Under the pieces are notes generated by a model, which saw only the letters and a list, made by a program, of their open reading frames with translations, was not told the origin of the DNA and did no database searches. A DNA stretch of 64,000 nt from Lentzea jiangxiensis (lineage in GTDB: Bacteria > Actinomycetota > Actinomycetes > Mycobacteriales > Pseudonocardiaceae), in contig NZ_FNIX01000018.1 of the NCBI RefSeq assembly GCF_900104175.1, positions 1 to 64,000 on the forward strand. The letters are read 5' to 3'. Positions 40,462 to 48,682 of this stretch are shown here, one piece after another. Within the stretch, counting starts at the first letter, position 1, and each line of letters starts with the position of its first letter. A program made the translations under genes and the position numbers.

Positions 40462-41553
40462 ATGATGGCGTCCTACTGGGAAACCGCCCGGACCGGTTTC
40501 CTGGCGTTCGTGGGCATCGGGTTGATGGTGCTCCTCCCCCTGGTCCTCCTGCACTACTTCCGCTTCCGGCGCGTCGAGCCGCGCCGGGCCTTCGTGCTCT
40601 ACGGGCTGCTGCTCTACGGACTCGTGGCACTGGCGCTGATCTTCCTGCCGTTCCCGTCGGACGTGTCGAATCTGTGCACCGGCGACCGGATGCTGTCGAC
40701 GGTGCCGTTCCAGTGGGTCACCGACATGAGCAACAACATGGCGGCCAACGGGCAGTCCGGCATCCTCGCGATGGTGAAGTCGCAGGCGTTCCTGCAGCAA
40801 CTGTTCAACGTCGCGCTGTTCGTACCGCTGGGCGTGGTGCTGCGCAAGGCGTACGGCAAGGGGCCGCTGGCCGTCATCGCCATCAGCCTCGGCGTCTCGC
40901 TCGCCGTCGAGGTGGTGCAGTACACCGGCAACCTGGGCTTCTACCCGTGCCCCTACCGCATCGCCGACGTCGACGACCTGATCTCCAACACCTTCGGCGG
41001 CCTGCTGGGCTGGATGGTGGCGCCCGCCGCGCTCGTGGTGCCCAGGGTGCCCTCCTCCGGCGAGTCGGCCGCTTCGGACGACACCGTGACCTTGCCGCGC
41101 CGGATCCTCGGCCTCGTCGCCGAACTCGTCCTGGTGATCGCGATCGCGAAGCTGCTGCTGCACTCGGACCCGCGCTGGGCGGTGGCCGTGCTCGTGGCGT
41201 TCCGCGTCGTGCTGCCGGCCGCGGCGGGCGGGATGACGATCGGCGGGGTGCTGCTGAACTACCGGATCCGATCCGAGGACGGCACTCGCGCCAACCCGCT
41301 GCAGCTCGTCCTGCGCGAGCTGCTCGGCGTCACCGGGTTCGTCGCCTACGCCGCCGTCGTGTCGCCGTTGATCGACATCGGCTGGTGGGACCTCGTCGTG
41401 GCGGCGTTGTTCATCGGCGGCGCGTTCGTCGTGCCGGTGTTCCGGCGCGACCAGCGGGGCTGGCACGAGCGTGTGGCGCGCACGCGGGACGTGTTCACCG
41501 GCGTGACGGCCGGGTACCCCGAGCCCCATGACGACGTACACGCACACCGCTGA
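40462..41553 (+). CDS. VanZ-family membrane protein with RDD-like C-terminus
   Basis: 363 residues from ATG 40462 (AAGGA seven bases upstream). N-terminal spans precede MSNNMAANGQ, the core FLQQLFNVALFVPLGVVLRKAYG, SLGVSLAVEVVQYTGNLGFYPCPYRIADVDDLISNTFGGLLGW, which matches VanZ. The last third has YRIRSEDGTRANPLQLVLRELLGV with more spans, typical of RDD-domain fusions. VanZ is named from teicoplanin resistance, but most homologues have no known role in resistance. The next gene starts inside its 3' end. Confidence 0.88.
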   Translation: MMASYWETARTGFLAFVGIGLMVLLPLVLLHYFRFRRVEPRRAFVLYGLLLYGLVALALIFLPFPSDVSNLCTGDRMLSTVPFQWVTDMSNNMAANGQSGILAMVKSQAFLQQLFNVALFVPLGVVLRKAYGKGPLAVIAISLGVSLAVEVVQYTGNLGFYPCPYRIADVDDLISNTFGGLLGWMVAPAALVVPRVPSSGESAASDDTVTLPRRILGLVAELVLVIAIAKLLLHSDPRWAVAVLVAFRVVLPAAAGGMTIGGVLLNYRIRSEDGTRANPLQLVLRELLGVTGFVAYAAVVSPLIDIGWWDLVVAALFIGGAFVVPVFRRDQRGWHERVARTRDVFTGVTAGYPEPHDDVHAHR

Positions 41554-41935
41554 GGCCGACATCCCGGCCGACACGCTGTTCGGGTTCCTGGCCGAGCCGC
41601 GGAACCTGCCCCGCTACTTCCCGCAGATGACCGCCGCCGAACCCGAGGGCGGCGAGCAGGTCCACGTGGAGGCCGACGTGCACGGCCACCACGTGGAGGG
41701 CGAGGCGTGGCTGCGCCCGGACCCGCAGCGCCGGACCCTCGAGTGGGGCGCCGAGGGCCCGGACGACTACCACGGTGAGCTGCAGGTGGAGGAGGTCGCG
41801 CCGGGCCGGTCGCGGATCACGGTCAGCCTGCACAGCGTGCGGGAGGCGCAGGGCGACGAGGTGCAGCGGGGCCTCGAGCAGACGGTGGCCGTGCTGACGC
41901 AGACCGCGGCGGCCGACGACCGCGCGACGGACTGA
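41528..41935 (+). CDS. SRPBCC (START-like) family protein
   Basis: 135 residues from ATG 41528, overlapping VanZ by 26 bases. It carries TAEADIPADTLFGFLAEPRNLPRYFPQM at the N-terminus and WGAEGPDDYHGELQVEEVAPGRSRITVSLH in the middle, a polyketide-cyclase/SRPBCC ligand-binding fold. It has no catalytic motif. The function is unknown. A hairpin follows 25 bases after the stop. Confidence 0.85.
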   Translation: MTTYTHTAEADIPADTLFGFLAEPRNLPRYFPQMTAAEPEGGEQVHVEADVHGHHVEGEAWLRPDPQRRTLEWGAEGPDDYHGELQVEEVAPGRSRITVSLHSVREAQGDEVQRGLEQTVAVLTQTAAADDRATD

Positions 41936-41959
41936 CGGCCGCACGAACGGGCTGCTCCC

Positions 41960-41984
41960 CCGGTCTCGCCACTGGCGGGGCCGG
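41960..41984 (+). terminator. Hairpin after the SRPBCC gene
   Basis: CCGGTCTCGCC (41960-41970), ACT, GGCGGGGCCGG (41974-41984). The stem of 11 bp includes two G-T wobbles and is followed by TGTTCTTCG. It is a plausible weak terminator. Confidence 0.5.
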
Positions 41985-42136
41985 TGTTCTTCGCCCGGGT
42001 GGCGATCTTCCCCACGGCGCCGTCCGGTGAGGGACTGGGCGTAGCCGCGGAGGTGGGTGGACGGCTCCCGCGACGCCTGCGGGCGCACCCTGGACGCGAG
42101 GCCGAAAGCGGCAGCCGTTCACGCGTGCGTCCGGGG

Positions 42137-43069
42137 TCAGGGCAGCAGCCGGGGCACCGCTCTCACGTAGACGACCATGCCGACCACCTCGACCAACGTC
42201 TGCGTCACCACGACCGCGGCCGCGAGCTCGCCGGGCAACGCCAGCTCCAGCGGCAGCACGACGAGCGAGTTGCGCGTGGCACCGGTGAACACGATCCCGC
42301 GCGCTCCGGCGGTGTCGAGGCGGAACGCGCGGGCGACGACTCGGCCCGCGAAAGCCATGACCACCAGGAAGACCACGTAGATCGGCACGACGCGGGCGAG
42401 CAGGGGCAGGTCGTCGCCGAGCTTCGGCACCTGCGAGGCCACCACTGCGAACAGCGTGGCGGCCATGAGCGGCACCATCGTCGTGCTCAGGGCGTTGGCG
42501 ACGGTCGCGGCCTTCGGCGCGGACTGCGTGAGCCACGCGAGGGTCAGCGGGATCGCGATCAGCACCACGAACGCCTCGGCGAACGGACCGGGGTCCACGA
42601 CGTCGGCGCCGGATCCCAGGAACAGCAGGAGATAGCCCGGCAGCAGCACCAGTTGTGCGATCAGCAGCAACGGCGTGGCGGCCAGCAGCCGGCTGTCCGC
42701 GCCCGCCAGGCCGCTGAACACGATCACGTAGTCGACGCACGGGGTGAGCAGGACCAGCAGCACGCCCAGCCTCACCGCCTGGTCCGCAGGCACCAACGGC
42801 AGCAACGCGGCGACCACCAGTGGCACCACGGCGAAGTTGACCACCAGCGCGGCGGCCAGGAACCGGCCCGCCCGCAGCGAGCGTCCGAGCTCGGCCACCG
42901 GGACCTGGAGGAACGTGACGTAGAGGAGCAGGGCCAGCACGGGGTTGATGGCGTGCTCGAACCACGAGGCCGCCGCCGGCACCGCCCAGCCCGCCGCGAA
43001 GCCGGCCACCAGTGCGCCGAGGTAGACGGCGGCCTGGTGGCGTTCTGCGGTCGCCGCGAACCCCGGCAC
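42137..43069 (-). CDS. ACR3/bile-acid:sodium symporter (BASS)-superfamily transporter
   Basis: 310 residues from GTG 43069. About ten spans are seen. VTFLQVPVAELGRSLR, LLLVLLTPCVDYVIVFSGLAGADSRLL-type helix with a conserved Cys in TPCVDY, and ARGIVFTGATRNSLVVLPLELALP resemble ACR3-type arsenite permeases. Members export arsenite/antimonite or carry organic anions. No ArsR or ArsC is adjacent, only a decayed cysteine-pair fragment, so arsenic efflux is plausible but unproven. Confidence 0.85.
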   Translation of the reverse strand: MPGFAATAERHQAAVYLGALVAGFAAGWAVPAAASWFEHAINPVLALLLYVTFLQVPVAELGRSLRAGRFLAAALVVNFAVVPLVVAALLPLVPADQAVRLGVLLVLLTPCVDYVIVFSGLAGADSRLLAATPLLLIAQLVLLPGYLLLFLGSGADVVDPGPFAEAFVVLIAIPLTLAWLTQSAPKAATVANALSTTMVPLMAATLFAVVASQVPKLGDDLPLLARVVPIYVVFLVVMAFAGRVVARAFRLDTAGARGIVFTGATRNSLVVLPLELALPGELAAAVVVTQTLVEVVGMVVYVRAVPRLLP

Positions 43070-43090
43070 CTCACCCTCCCGATCGGACGG

Positions 43091-43349
43091 TCAGGAGGGT
43101 AGCCGCCGCGCCGGCGCGTCGAGCACCTCGGTGTGCGCGTCCGCCACCTCGACGGAGAGGCGCAGCGCGCCGCCGGCCGCGGTGAGGCCGGAGGTGGAGG
43201 AGGAACAGCAGCCGGTCTCGCGCATCGCCAGGTCCGCGGCCCTGCCCGCGACCTCCGGCCGCGGGCAGGACGTGCGTCGGGCGCTCCGCGCGGTCGCGGC
43301 AGAAGCGTCCGCCGGGAACCGGGTCCGCCGTTGTGCCGGGCAAGTCCAC
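43091..43349 (-). pseudogene. Fragment of a small CCSFFTF-type protein
   Basis: The minus-strand frame ending at TGA 43091 reads EVAGRAADLAMRETGCCSSS and then TSGLTAAGGALRLSVEVADA before EVLDAPARR. It resembles the C-terminal half of a small actinobacterial protein family with an ETxCCSFFTF motif, often found near metal-resistance genes. Three Phe codons expected as TTC appear as TCC. The N-terminal half is not recognisable and there is no good start. It is 21 bases upstream of the ACR3-like gene and may have been its partner. Confidence 0.45.
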
Positions 43350-43361
43350 CTCCGGGGTTCG

Positions 43362-43973
43362 TCAGCCGAACCGGAGCGGTTTCCTCACGGGCTCCTCCAG
43401 GACACGCGACGCGAGCCACGCGAGGCCGTCGGCGGTGGCGGCCGGCGTGCCCGTCGGCTGGACGACGTGGCTGAGCACCGTGCGGGTCATGAGGTCGATC
43501 AGCACCTCGGCCTGCTCGGCGGTCAGGCCCGTGCGGTAGGTCTCGACGCGGGCCGCGAGCATCGCCTTGACCTCGATGAGCAGGGTCTCGGCCTGGGTGG
43601 TCAGCAGCGGCACGAGCTCGGTGTCGGCGCCGTGCGTGGCGGAGGCGATGGCACGCACCAGCAGGTTGCCGCGCGCGAGGTCGAGGACGTCGCGCACCGC
43701 GTCGTGGATCGCTTCGACGAGGTCGCCGGCGTGGCGGTCGAACGCGCCGCTGATCGCGGCGAGGAACCGGTGCAGCTCGTGGGCGAGCATCGCGTCGGCC
43801 AGCGCGTTCTTCGACCCGACCTCGTTGTAGACGGTCTGGCGGCTCACCCCGACCTGCTCGGCGAGCCGCGTCATGGTGACCGCGGCCCAGCCGTCGCGGG
43901 CGGTCATCTCGATCGCCGCCTCGACGATCGGCTGCCGCCGGCCGGAGGCCGCTGCTGGAGAGGTACCGCCCAT
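43362..43973 (-). CDS. TetR-family regulator (AlkU/AlkX-like)
   Basis: 203 residues from ATG 43973, nine bases after the alkane hydroxylase stop. The HTH is RQPIVEAAIEMTARDGWAAVTMTRLAEQVGVSRQTVYNEVGSKNALADAML. The ligand-binding part is helical, with TYRTGLTAEQAEVLIDLMTRTVLSH. Its position directly after an AlkB-rubredoxin gene matches the TetR regulators of alk clusters in Rhodococcus, Gordonia and Dietzia, which autoregulate the operon in response to fatty acids. Confidence 0.92.
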   Translation of the reverse strand: MGGTSPAAASGRRQPIVEAAIEMTARDGWAAVTMTRLAEQVGVSRQTVYNEVGSKNALADAMLAHELHRFLAAISGAFDRHAGDLVEAIHDAVRDVLDLARGNLLVRAIASATHGADTELVPLLTTQAETLLIEVKAMLAARVETYRTGLTAEQAEVLIDLMTRTVLSHVVQPTGTPAATADGLAWLASRVLEEPVRKPLRFG

Positions 43974-43982
43974 GCCCCGATC

Positions 43983-45383
43983 CTAGGCCGACGTGACGTG
44001 GCCCGGCGCGACGAAGTCGATCTTCTCGCGGACCCCGCAGTCCGGGCAGCACCAGGAGTCCGGGATGGCCGACCACGGCGTTCCGGCGGGGAAGCCCTCG
44101 CGGGGGTCACCGGTCTTCTCGTCGTAGACGTAGCCGCAGCCGGGGCACATGCCGCCCGCTGTCGCGTCGCCGCGGGTGTCGGCGACGACGTCGTCACCGG
44201 CGCTGCTGCCGCCGTAGCGGGCCAGGACCCGATCACGCTTGCCCGGTTGGATGTTGGCGCGGCCGACGTCACCGCCGAAGTGCGCCCGCACCCGCGGGTC
44301 CATGACGCGGCGCCACAACGGCGGCACGAGCGCCAGCAGGATCATGCCCGCGTAGCCGGTGGGCAGCACCGGCGACTCCTCGAAGTCGCGCAGCGTCTGG
44401 TAGCGCCGGGTGGGGTTCGCGTGGTGGTCGCTGTGCCGCTGCAGGTGGTAGAGCAGGACGTTCGTGGCGATGTTGTTGGAGTTCCAGCTGTGGCTCGGGT
44501 CCACGCGCTCGTACCGCCGGCGGCCCGGCGCGCCGACCTTCTGCCGCAGCATCCCGTAGTGCTCCATGTAGTTGACGACCTCGAGCAGCGAGAAGCCGAT
44601 CACCGCCTGGACCAGCAGGTACGGCACGATGCCGACGCCGAGCCACACGATCATCGCCGCCCACAGCACCGCCGACATCAGCCACGCGTTGAGCACGTCG
44701 TTGCCGATCCGGAACGGGTGCCGGTCGCGCCGCCCGTACCGCTTGCGCTCCAGGCGCCACGCCGACTTCACCGAGCCGAACACCGTGCGCGGCCAGAACC
44801 GGTAGAAGCTCTCCCCCACCCGGCTGCTGGCCGGGTCCTCCGGCGTCGCGACCCGCACGTGGTGGCCGCGGTTGTGCTCGATGTAGAAGTGGCCGTAGAA
44901 GCTCTGCGCGAGCGCGATCTTCGACAGCCACCGCTCGTGGCTCTCCTTCTTGTGCCCCAGCTCGTGCGCGGTGTTGATGCCGATACCGCCGATGCAGCCG
45001 ATCGACACGGCGAGCCCGATCTTGTCCACGACGGACAGATCACCGCGCGCGATCACCCAGAACGCCACCACGAACCCGACGTACTGGATCGGCAGGTACA
45101 GGTAGGTGATCCACCGGTAGTAGCGGTCGTTCTCGAGCCGCTCGATCACGTCGTCGGGAGGGTTGCTCCGGTCGAGCCCGGCGACGAGGTCGATCGCCGG
45201 GACGATCACGAGCACCACCACCGGCCCGATCCAGAACCACACGCCCCAGCCGGTCACCGCGTGCATCCCGACGGCCAGGAAAGCCAGGGACGGCACGACC
45301 AGCCCCAGCAGCCACAGGTACCGCTTGCCGTCCGTCCACCGCTCGGTTGAGCCGACGGGCACCGTTGCCTTCATGTCGCTCAT
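43983..45383 (-). CDS. alkB: Alkane 1-monooxygenase AlkB fused to rubredoxin
   Basis: 466 residues from ATG 45383 (GAGGAG upstream). Six membrane spans carry the di-iron histidine boxes: HELGH at 140-144, EHNRGHH at 169-175 and LQRHSDHH at 314-321. A linker leads to a rubredoxin at 411-458 with CPGC (413-416) and CPDC (446-449), plus GFPAGTPW and IPDSWCCPDC. The fusion type (AlkW/AlkB-Rd) is known from Dietzia, Nocardioides and Gordonia. It hydroxylates medium or long n-alkanes; the fused rubredoxin delivers electrons. No rubredoxin reductase gene is nearby. Confidence 0.97.
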   Translation of the reverse strand: MSDMKATVPVGSTERWTDGKRYLWLLGLVVPSLAFLAVGMHAVTGWGVWFWIGPVVVLVIVPAIDLVAGLDRSNPPDDVIERLENDRYYRWITYLYLPIQYVGFVVAFWVIARGDLSVVDKIGLAVSIGCIGGIGINTAHELGHKKESHERWLSKIALAQSFYGHFYIEHNRGHHVRVATPEDPASSRVGESFYRFWPRTVFGSVKSAWRLERKRYGRRDRHPFRIGNDVLNAWLMSAVLWAAMIVWLGVGIVPYLLVQAVIGFSLLEVVNYMEHYGMLRQKVGAPGRRRYERVDPSHSWNSNNIATNVLLYHLQRHSDHHANPTRRYQTLRDFEESPVLPTGYAGMILLALVPPLWRRVMDPRVRAHFGGDVGRANIQPGKRDRVLARYGGSSAGDDVVADTRGDATAGGMCPGCGYVYDEKTGDPREGFPAGTPWSAIPDSWCCPDCGVREKIDFVAPGHVTSA

Positions 45384-45409
45384 GCCACGCTCCTCAGGAG
45401 GTTGACAGA

Positions 45410-45439
45410 ACGATAGGACGCGTAAAGCTGATTTGACAA
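45410..45439 (-). promoter_or_regulatory. Putative alkB promoter
   Basis: On the minus strand TTGTCA (45434-45439) and TATCGT (45410-45415) are 18 bases apart, about 27 bases upstream of the alkB start, within an AT-rich stretch (45420-45465). The TetR operator is expected here, but I cannot fix an unambiguous dyad. Confidence 0.5.
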
Positions 45440-45591
45440 TAGGTTGCCATTTGTAAACCTTGACGAGCACAGCTTCGAGCGCGGCGCCGATGTCGCGGAG
45501 GATCCGCTGAGGCGAACCACCGCGCCGCACGACGACTGCCGCGTGGAGTGGCAGAAGGCGGTCTGCTCGACGATCGACACGGTGGGCTCAC

Positions 45592-45622
45592 CGGGAAAGC
45601 GTTGCGTCACAACGCTTTCCCG
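45592..45622. terminator. Hairpin downstream of the VIT-VWA gene
   Basis: CGGGAAAGCGTTG (45592-45604), CGTCA, CAACGCTTTCCCG (45610-45622): a perfect 13-bp stem and five-base loop, 13 bases beyond the VIT-VWA stop at 45635. It separates that operon from the alkB control region. There is no T tract. Confidence 0.75.
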
Positions 45623-45634
45623 ATGAACGCCCGA

Positions 45635-47971
45635 TCAGCGCCAGAACCTGCGCCGACGCTCCGGCTCCGGGTCGCCCGCACCGGTGAACTCGCGCAGCAC
45701 CTGCACCGCACGCGCCCACAGCCGGTCCACGTCTCCCCCGGCCGTCAGCTCGGCCACGAGGTCGCGCACCGCGTCGTAGGCGGGATTCTGTCGGCCGCCG
45801 AGGAGGGTGCCGAGGCGGCTGGCCAGGTCGGCGAGCAGGTCCTGGCGCTCCCACCCGGGCAGGTGCGCGTCCTTCTCCAGCCGCCGCAACTCCACCGCGG
45901 CGATCTCGCGCAGGTCCGCCGGGTCGTCGGCCGCGGGCAGGGGCAGGGCCTCGACCCCGCGTCCCCGCGTGCGCATGAGCTTCGGCGCGGCGGGTGGCGG
46001 GCCACCGGGAGCGCCTCCCGCGACGGACTGCGGCAGGAAGGGCGCGGGCGGCGGCGCACCGAACGGCGCGGGTGCGGCGAAGGCGGGCGCCGCCGCGGCG
46101 AAGCTCGGCATCGGGGGCCGCGGAGCTTGCGCCTCCCAGCCCGCAGGCTGCTCCACCGGCTGCACGACGCGATGCACCTCACCGTCGGACACGACCCGTT
46201 CGTCCACGGCCACGAACGCCGTGAACCGGCACAGCACACCGAACTCCAACGACGTCCGCACGATCGTCGTCTCCACGGCCCGGTCACCGGTCGCGTACCG
46301 GTCCTCCAGGTCGCGCAACGCCGCACGGGCCCACTGCGCCCGGACGGCCGGCGACGTGTGCCGCTGCACCGCGACCGTCTCCTGCCACTCACCACCCTCG
46401 CGAGTCCGGCCGCGCACGGTGAACGACTCGGGCGCCGCACCGGCGTACCGGCCGAACGCCACCAGCGGCACGCCGGGGTAGATCGCCGTGGGCAGCTTCG
46501 GCAGGTCGGATGACGGCGACAGGACGACGTCCGTGATCACGGGCGCGCCGATCCGCCGCTGGATGTGCGTCATCGCCTCGTCCAGGCGGTCCTCGCTCTC
46601 GACGAGCTCGCACCGGCCCGCTCCCGCCGCGGCCAGCCTGCCGAGGAAGCCCGCGTTCACGGCCGAGTCGATGCCGACGGCGTGCACCCTCGTGCGACCG
46701 AGCACCGGGGCGATGTCGCGCAGCAGCTGGTCCTCGTTGCCGACCTGGCCGTCGGTGACGAGCACCAGGACCGGGTCGCGACCCTCGTCCGCCTTCGAGA
46801 GCAGCGTCAGGCCCTCGCGCAGCGGCCCGAACATCTCGGTGCCGCCCCGCGCCTGCACGGCCGCGAGGTGTTCGACCGCGCGGAAGCGGTGGCGGTCGGT
46901 GGCCGCGACGAGACCGGACCCGAGCGTCTCCGGACGCTCCAGGCGGTCGTCGAAGGTGATCACCGAGAACGTGTCGTCCGCGGTGAGCGTGTCGACGATG
47001 CGGGCCGCCGCACGCCGGGCCGCGACCATCTTCCAGCCGGACATGCTGCCGGAGCGGTCGAGCAGCAGCACGACGTCCCGCGGGCGGACCGGGCTCGTGG
47101 GCTCCGGGGGCAGCACCGTCAGCTGGTAGGTGCCCTCACCGCTGTCGTCCGCGTCGGGCACGCACACGACGGCGGAGCTGTTGCCCCGGTAGGCCAGGCG
47201 GAGCACGAAGTCCCGGTCGACCCGCTCTCCCGGCCGCACCACGACGGTGGTGCCCTCGGTGACGACCGCGTGCAGGCTCGACCGGACCTCGCCGAGCTCC
47301 AGCCCGGCCGGGTCGACCTCCACACCGATCGAGAGCCGCACGGGGTTCGGGAAGCCGGGCAGCAGCACCGGTGGCGAGATGCGGGACGCGTCCGGCACCA
47401 CGTCGGTGTCCTCCGCGTGGCCGTCGCCCACCGACGGACCCGGCAGCGGCGTGCCCGGCACGTACCTGGGCGCCACCACCAGCGGGAACCGGAACGTCGC
47501 CGCGCCGTCCTCGAACACCAGCGGGCCCACCAGGCTGAGCTCCACGGTCACCCGCTCGCCCGCGGGGATGTTGCCGACGCGCATGGTGAACACGTCCGGC
47601 CGTTCCTCCTCGACGATGGACGCTCTTCGCCCGGACGCGATCGCGTCGTCGTAGGCCTGCCGGGCCTGCGCGCGTTCCTGCAGCTCGGCCTCTACCGTGC
47701 GGCCGCTCGCGGTCATCTTCATGCCGGTCACGGCGGCGCGGTCCGGCAGCGGGAACACGTAGGTGGCTTCGAGGGCGGTGTCGTGGGTGTTCACGAACCC
47801 GGTCGTCAGCACGACGCGACCGACCAGGCCGGTCACCTCGGCTCGCACGTCGAGGCGTTCGAGCGGCAGGTTGCCGCGTTCGGTGCGCAGGGCGCCGAGA
47901 CCCGCGTCCTCGGTCGTCCGGCCGATGCGGTCGGCTTCCGCTGGCTTCATCGGGGCGACGGAGAAGGTCAT
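45635..47971 (-). CDS. VIT and von Willebrand factor A domain protein
   Basis: 778 residues from ATG 47971, coupled to the MerR gene by ATGA. Residues 22-165 form a VIT domain (LPLERLDVRAEVTGLVGRVVLT, ATYVFPLPDRAAVTGM). Residues 300-470 form a VWA domain with the MIDAS motif LLLDRSGSMSGWKM, later TFDDRLERP and VTDGQVGNEDQL. A Pro/Ala-rich linker (FAAPAPFGAPPPAPFLPQ) leads to a helical C-terminal domain. No signal peptide is seen. It resembles inter-alpha-trypsin inhibitor heavy chains. In bacteria the role is unknown, probably metal-dependent protein binding. Confidence 0.92.
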   Translation of the reverse strand: MTFSVAPMKPAEADRIGRTTEDAGLGALRTERGNLPLERLDVRAEVTGLVGRVVLTTGFVNTHDTALEATYVFPLPDRAAVTGMKMTASGRTVEAELQERAQARQAYDDAIASGRRASIVEEERPDVFTMRVGNIPAGERVTVELSLVGPLVFEDGAATFRFPLVVAPRYVPGTPLPGPSVGDGHAEDTDVVPDASRISPPVLLPGFPNPVRLSIGVEVDPAGLELGEVRSSLHAVVTEGTTVVVRPGERVDRDFVLRLAYRGNSSAVVCVPDADDSGEGTYQLTVLPPEPTSPVRPRDVVLLLDRSGSMSGWKMVAARRAAARIVDTLTADDTFSVITFDDRLERPETLGSGLVAATDRHRFRAVEHLAAVQARGGTEMFGPLREGLTLLSKADEGRDPVLVLVTDGQVGNEDQLLRDIAPVLGRTRVHAVGIDSAVNAGFLGRLAAAGAGRCELVESEDRLDEAMTHIQRRIGAPVITDVVLSPSSDLPKLPTAIYPGVPLVAFGRYAGAAPESFTVRGRTREGGEWQETVAVQRHTSPAVRAQWARAALRDLEDRYATGDRAVETTIVRTSLEFGVLCRFTAFVAVDERVVSDGEVHRVVQPVEQPAGWEAQAPRPPMPSFAAAAPAFAAPAPFGAPPPAPFLPQSVAGGAPGGPPPAAPKLMRTRGRGVEALPLPAADDPADLREIAAVELRRLEKDAHLPGWERQDLLADLASRLGTLLGGRQNPAYDAVRDLVAELTAGGDVDRLWARAVQVLREFTGAGDPEPERRRRFWR

Positions 47972-48552
47972 GACGGTTCCCTTTCGTTGAGCAGGCCTCG
48001 GGCGGCGAGCAGGTCGAGCAGCGGTCGGGCGGCGGCGGCGATGTCCGCGCGGTCGGCGGCGGTCGGCGATCCCGGCACCAGCAGGACGGTGCCGCCGCCG
48101 AGAGCGACGCCGTTCAGGACGGCGGCCTCCCCCGCGACGGCGGTGCCCGGTGGTGCGGGCGCGGGTGGCGCTGCGGCCGCCGGCTCCGCCCAGAACCTCG
48201 GGCGGACGGCTTGCACCGGCGGCGCGTCACCGGAGTCGAGCAGCGCCTGCGGAACGCGGGCGATGGCGGCGAGCGCCGAGTCGGCGGCTCCCGCGAGTTC
48301 GGCCTGGATGTCGGCCAGCGTCCTCCCCTGCGACTGCAGTCTCTTCACGGCCACGAGCTGGAGCAGGTGGCGCCTGTCGTACAAGGCGGTGCGGCCGCGC
48401 ATCGCCGAGGGTCTGTCCACCAGGCCCGTCGTCGCGTACCAGCGGACGGCCCGCTTGTCGGGCACGTCCCTGACCCGGCCGTTGGGCGCGCCCGAGTACT
48501 CCGCCGACAACGCGGCGGAGACGCGGTCCAGCAACTCGTCGAGCGTCCACAC
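47968..48552 (-). CDS. MerR-family transcriptional regulator
   Basis: 194 residues from GTG 48552; GGAGG abuts the start codon, and TATCGG just upstream suggests a leaderless transcript. The N-terminal winged helix contains NGRVRDVPDKRAVRWYATTGLVDRP, then RTALYDRRHLLQLVAVKRLQSQGRTLADIQAELAG. The C-terminus is a Pro/Ala linker and a short helical domain with no metal-binding cysteines. It controls itself and the coupled VIT-VWA gene, consistent with the dyad in its promoter. Confidence 0.9.
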   Translation of the reverse strand: MWTLDELLDRVSAALSAEYSGAPNGRVRDVPDKRAVRWYATTGLVDRPSAMRGRTALYDRRHLLQLVAVKRLQSQGRTLADIQAELAGAADSALAAIARVPQALLDSGDAPPVQAVRPRFWAEPAAAAPPAPAPPGTAVAGEAAVLNGVALGGGTVLLVPGSPTAADRADIAAAARPLLDLLAARGLLNEREPS

Positions 48553-48562
48553 CCTCCGATAG

Positions 48563-48587
48563 TGACACTGCAACCGTGACAGTGTCA
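48563..48587 (-). promoter_or_regulatory. MerR-type operator and promoter
   Basis: TGACACTG (48563-48570), nine bases, CAGTGTCA (48580-48587): a perfect 8-bp dyad. Read on the minus strand, TTGACA lies at its upstream edge and CACTAT follows 18 bases later, about ten bases before the GTG start. The operator therefore occupies the spacer between -35 and -10, the classical MerR geometry. Confidence 0.72.
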
Positions 48588-48682
48588 ACGTCGTAAACCT
48601 GGTGACGTGCACGCGCGGTGGCCGGGTAGGGTCCAGCCGTCCGCGTGCCCCTGCAAGCCCCTGATGAGGACGGAGAGCACGA

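Noticed and set aside
45380-45610. 76-residue minus-strand frame before alkB
   Set aside because: It passes through the 45592-45622 hairpin and the alkB promoter and has no similarity I recognise.
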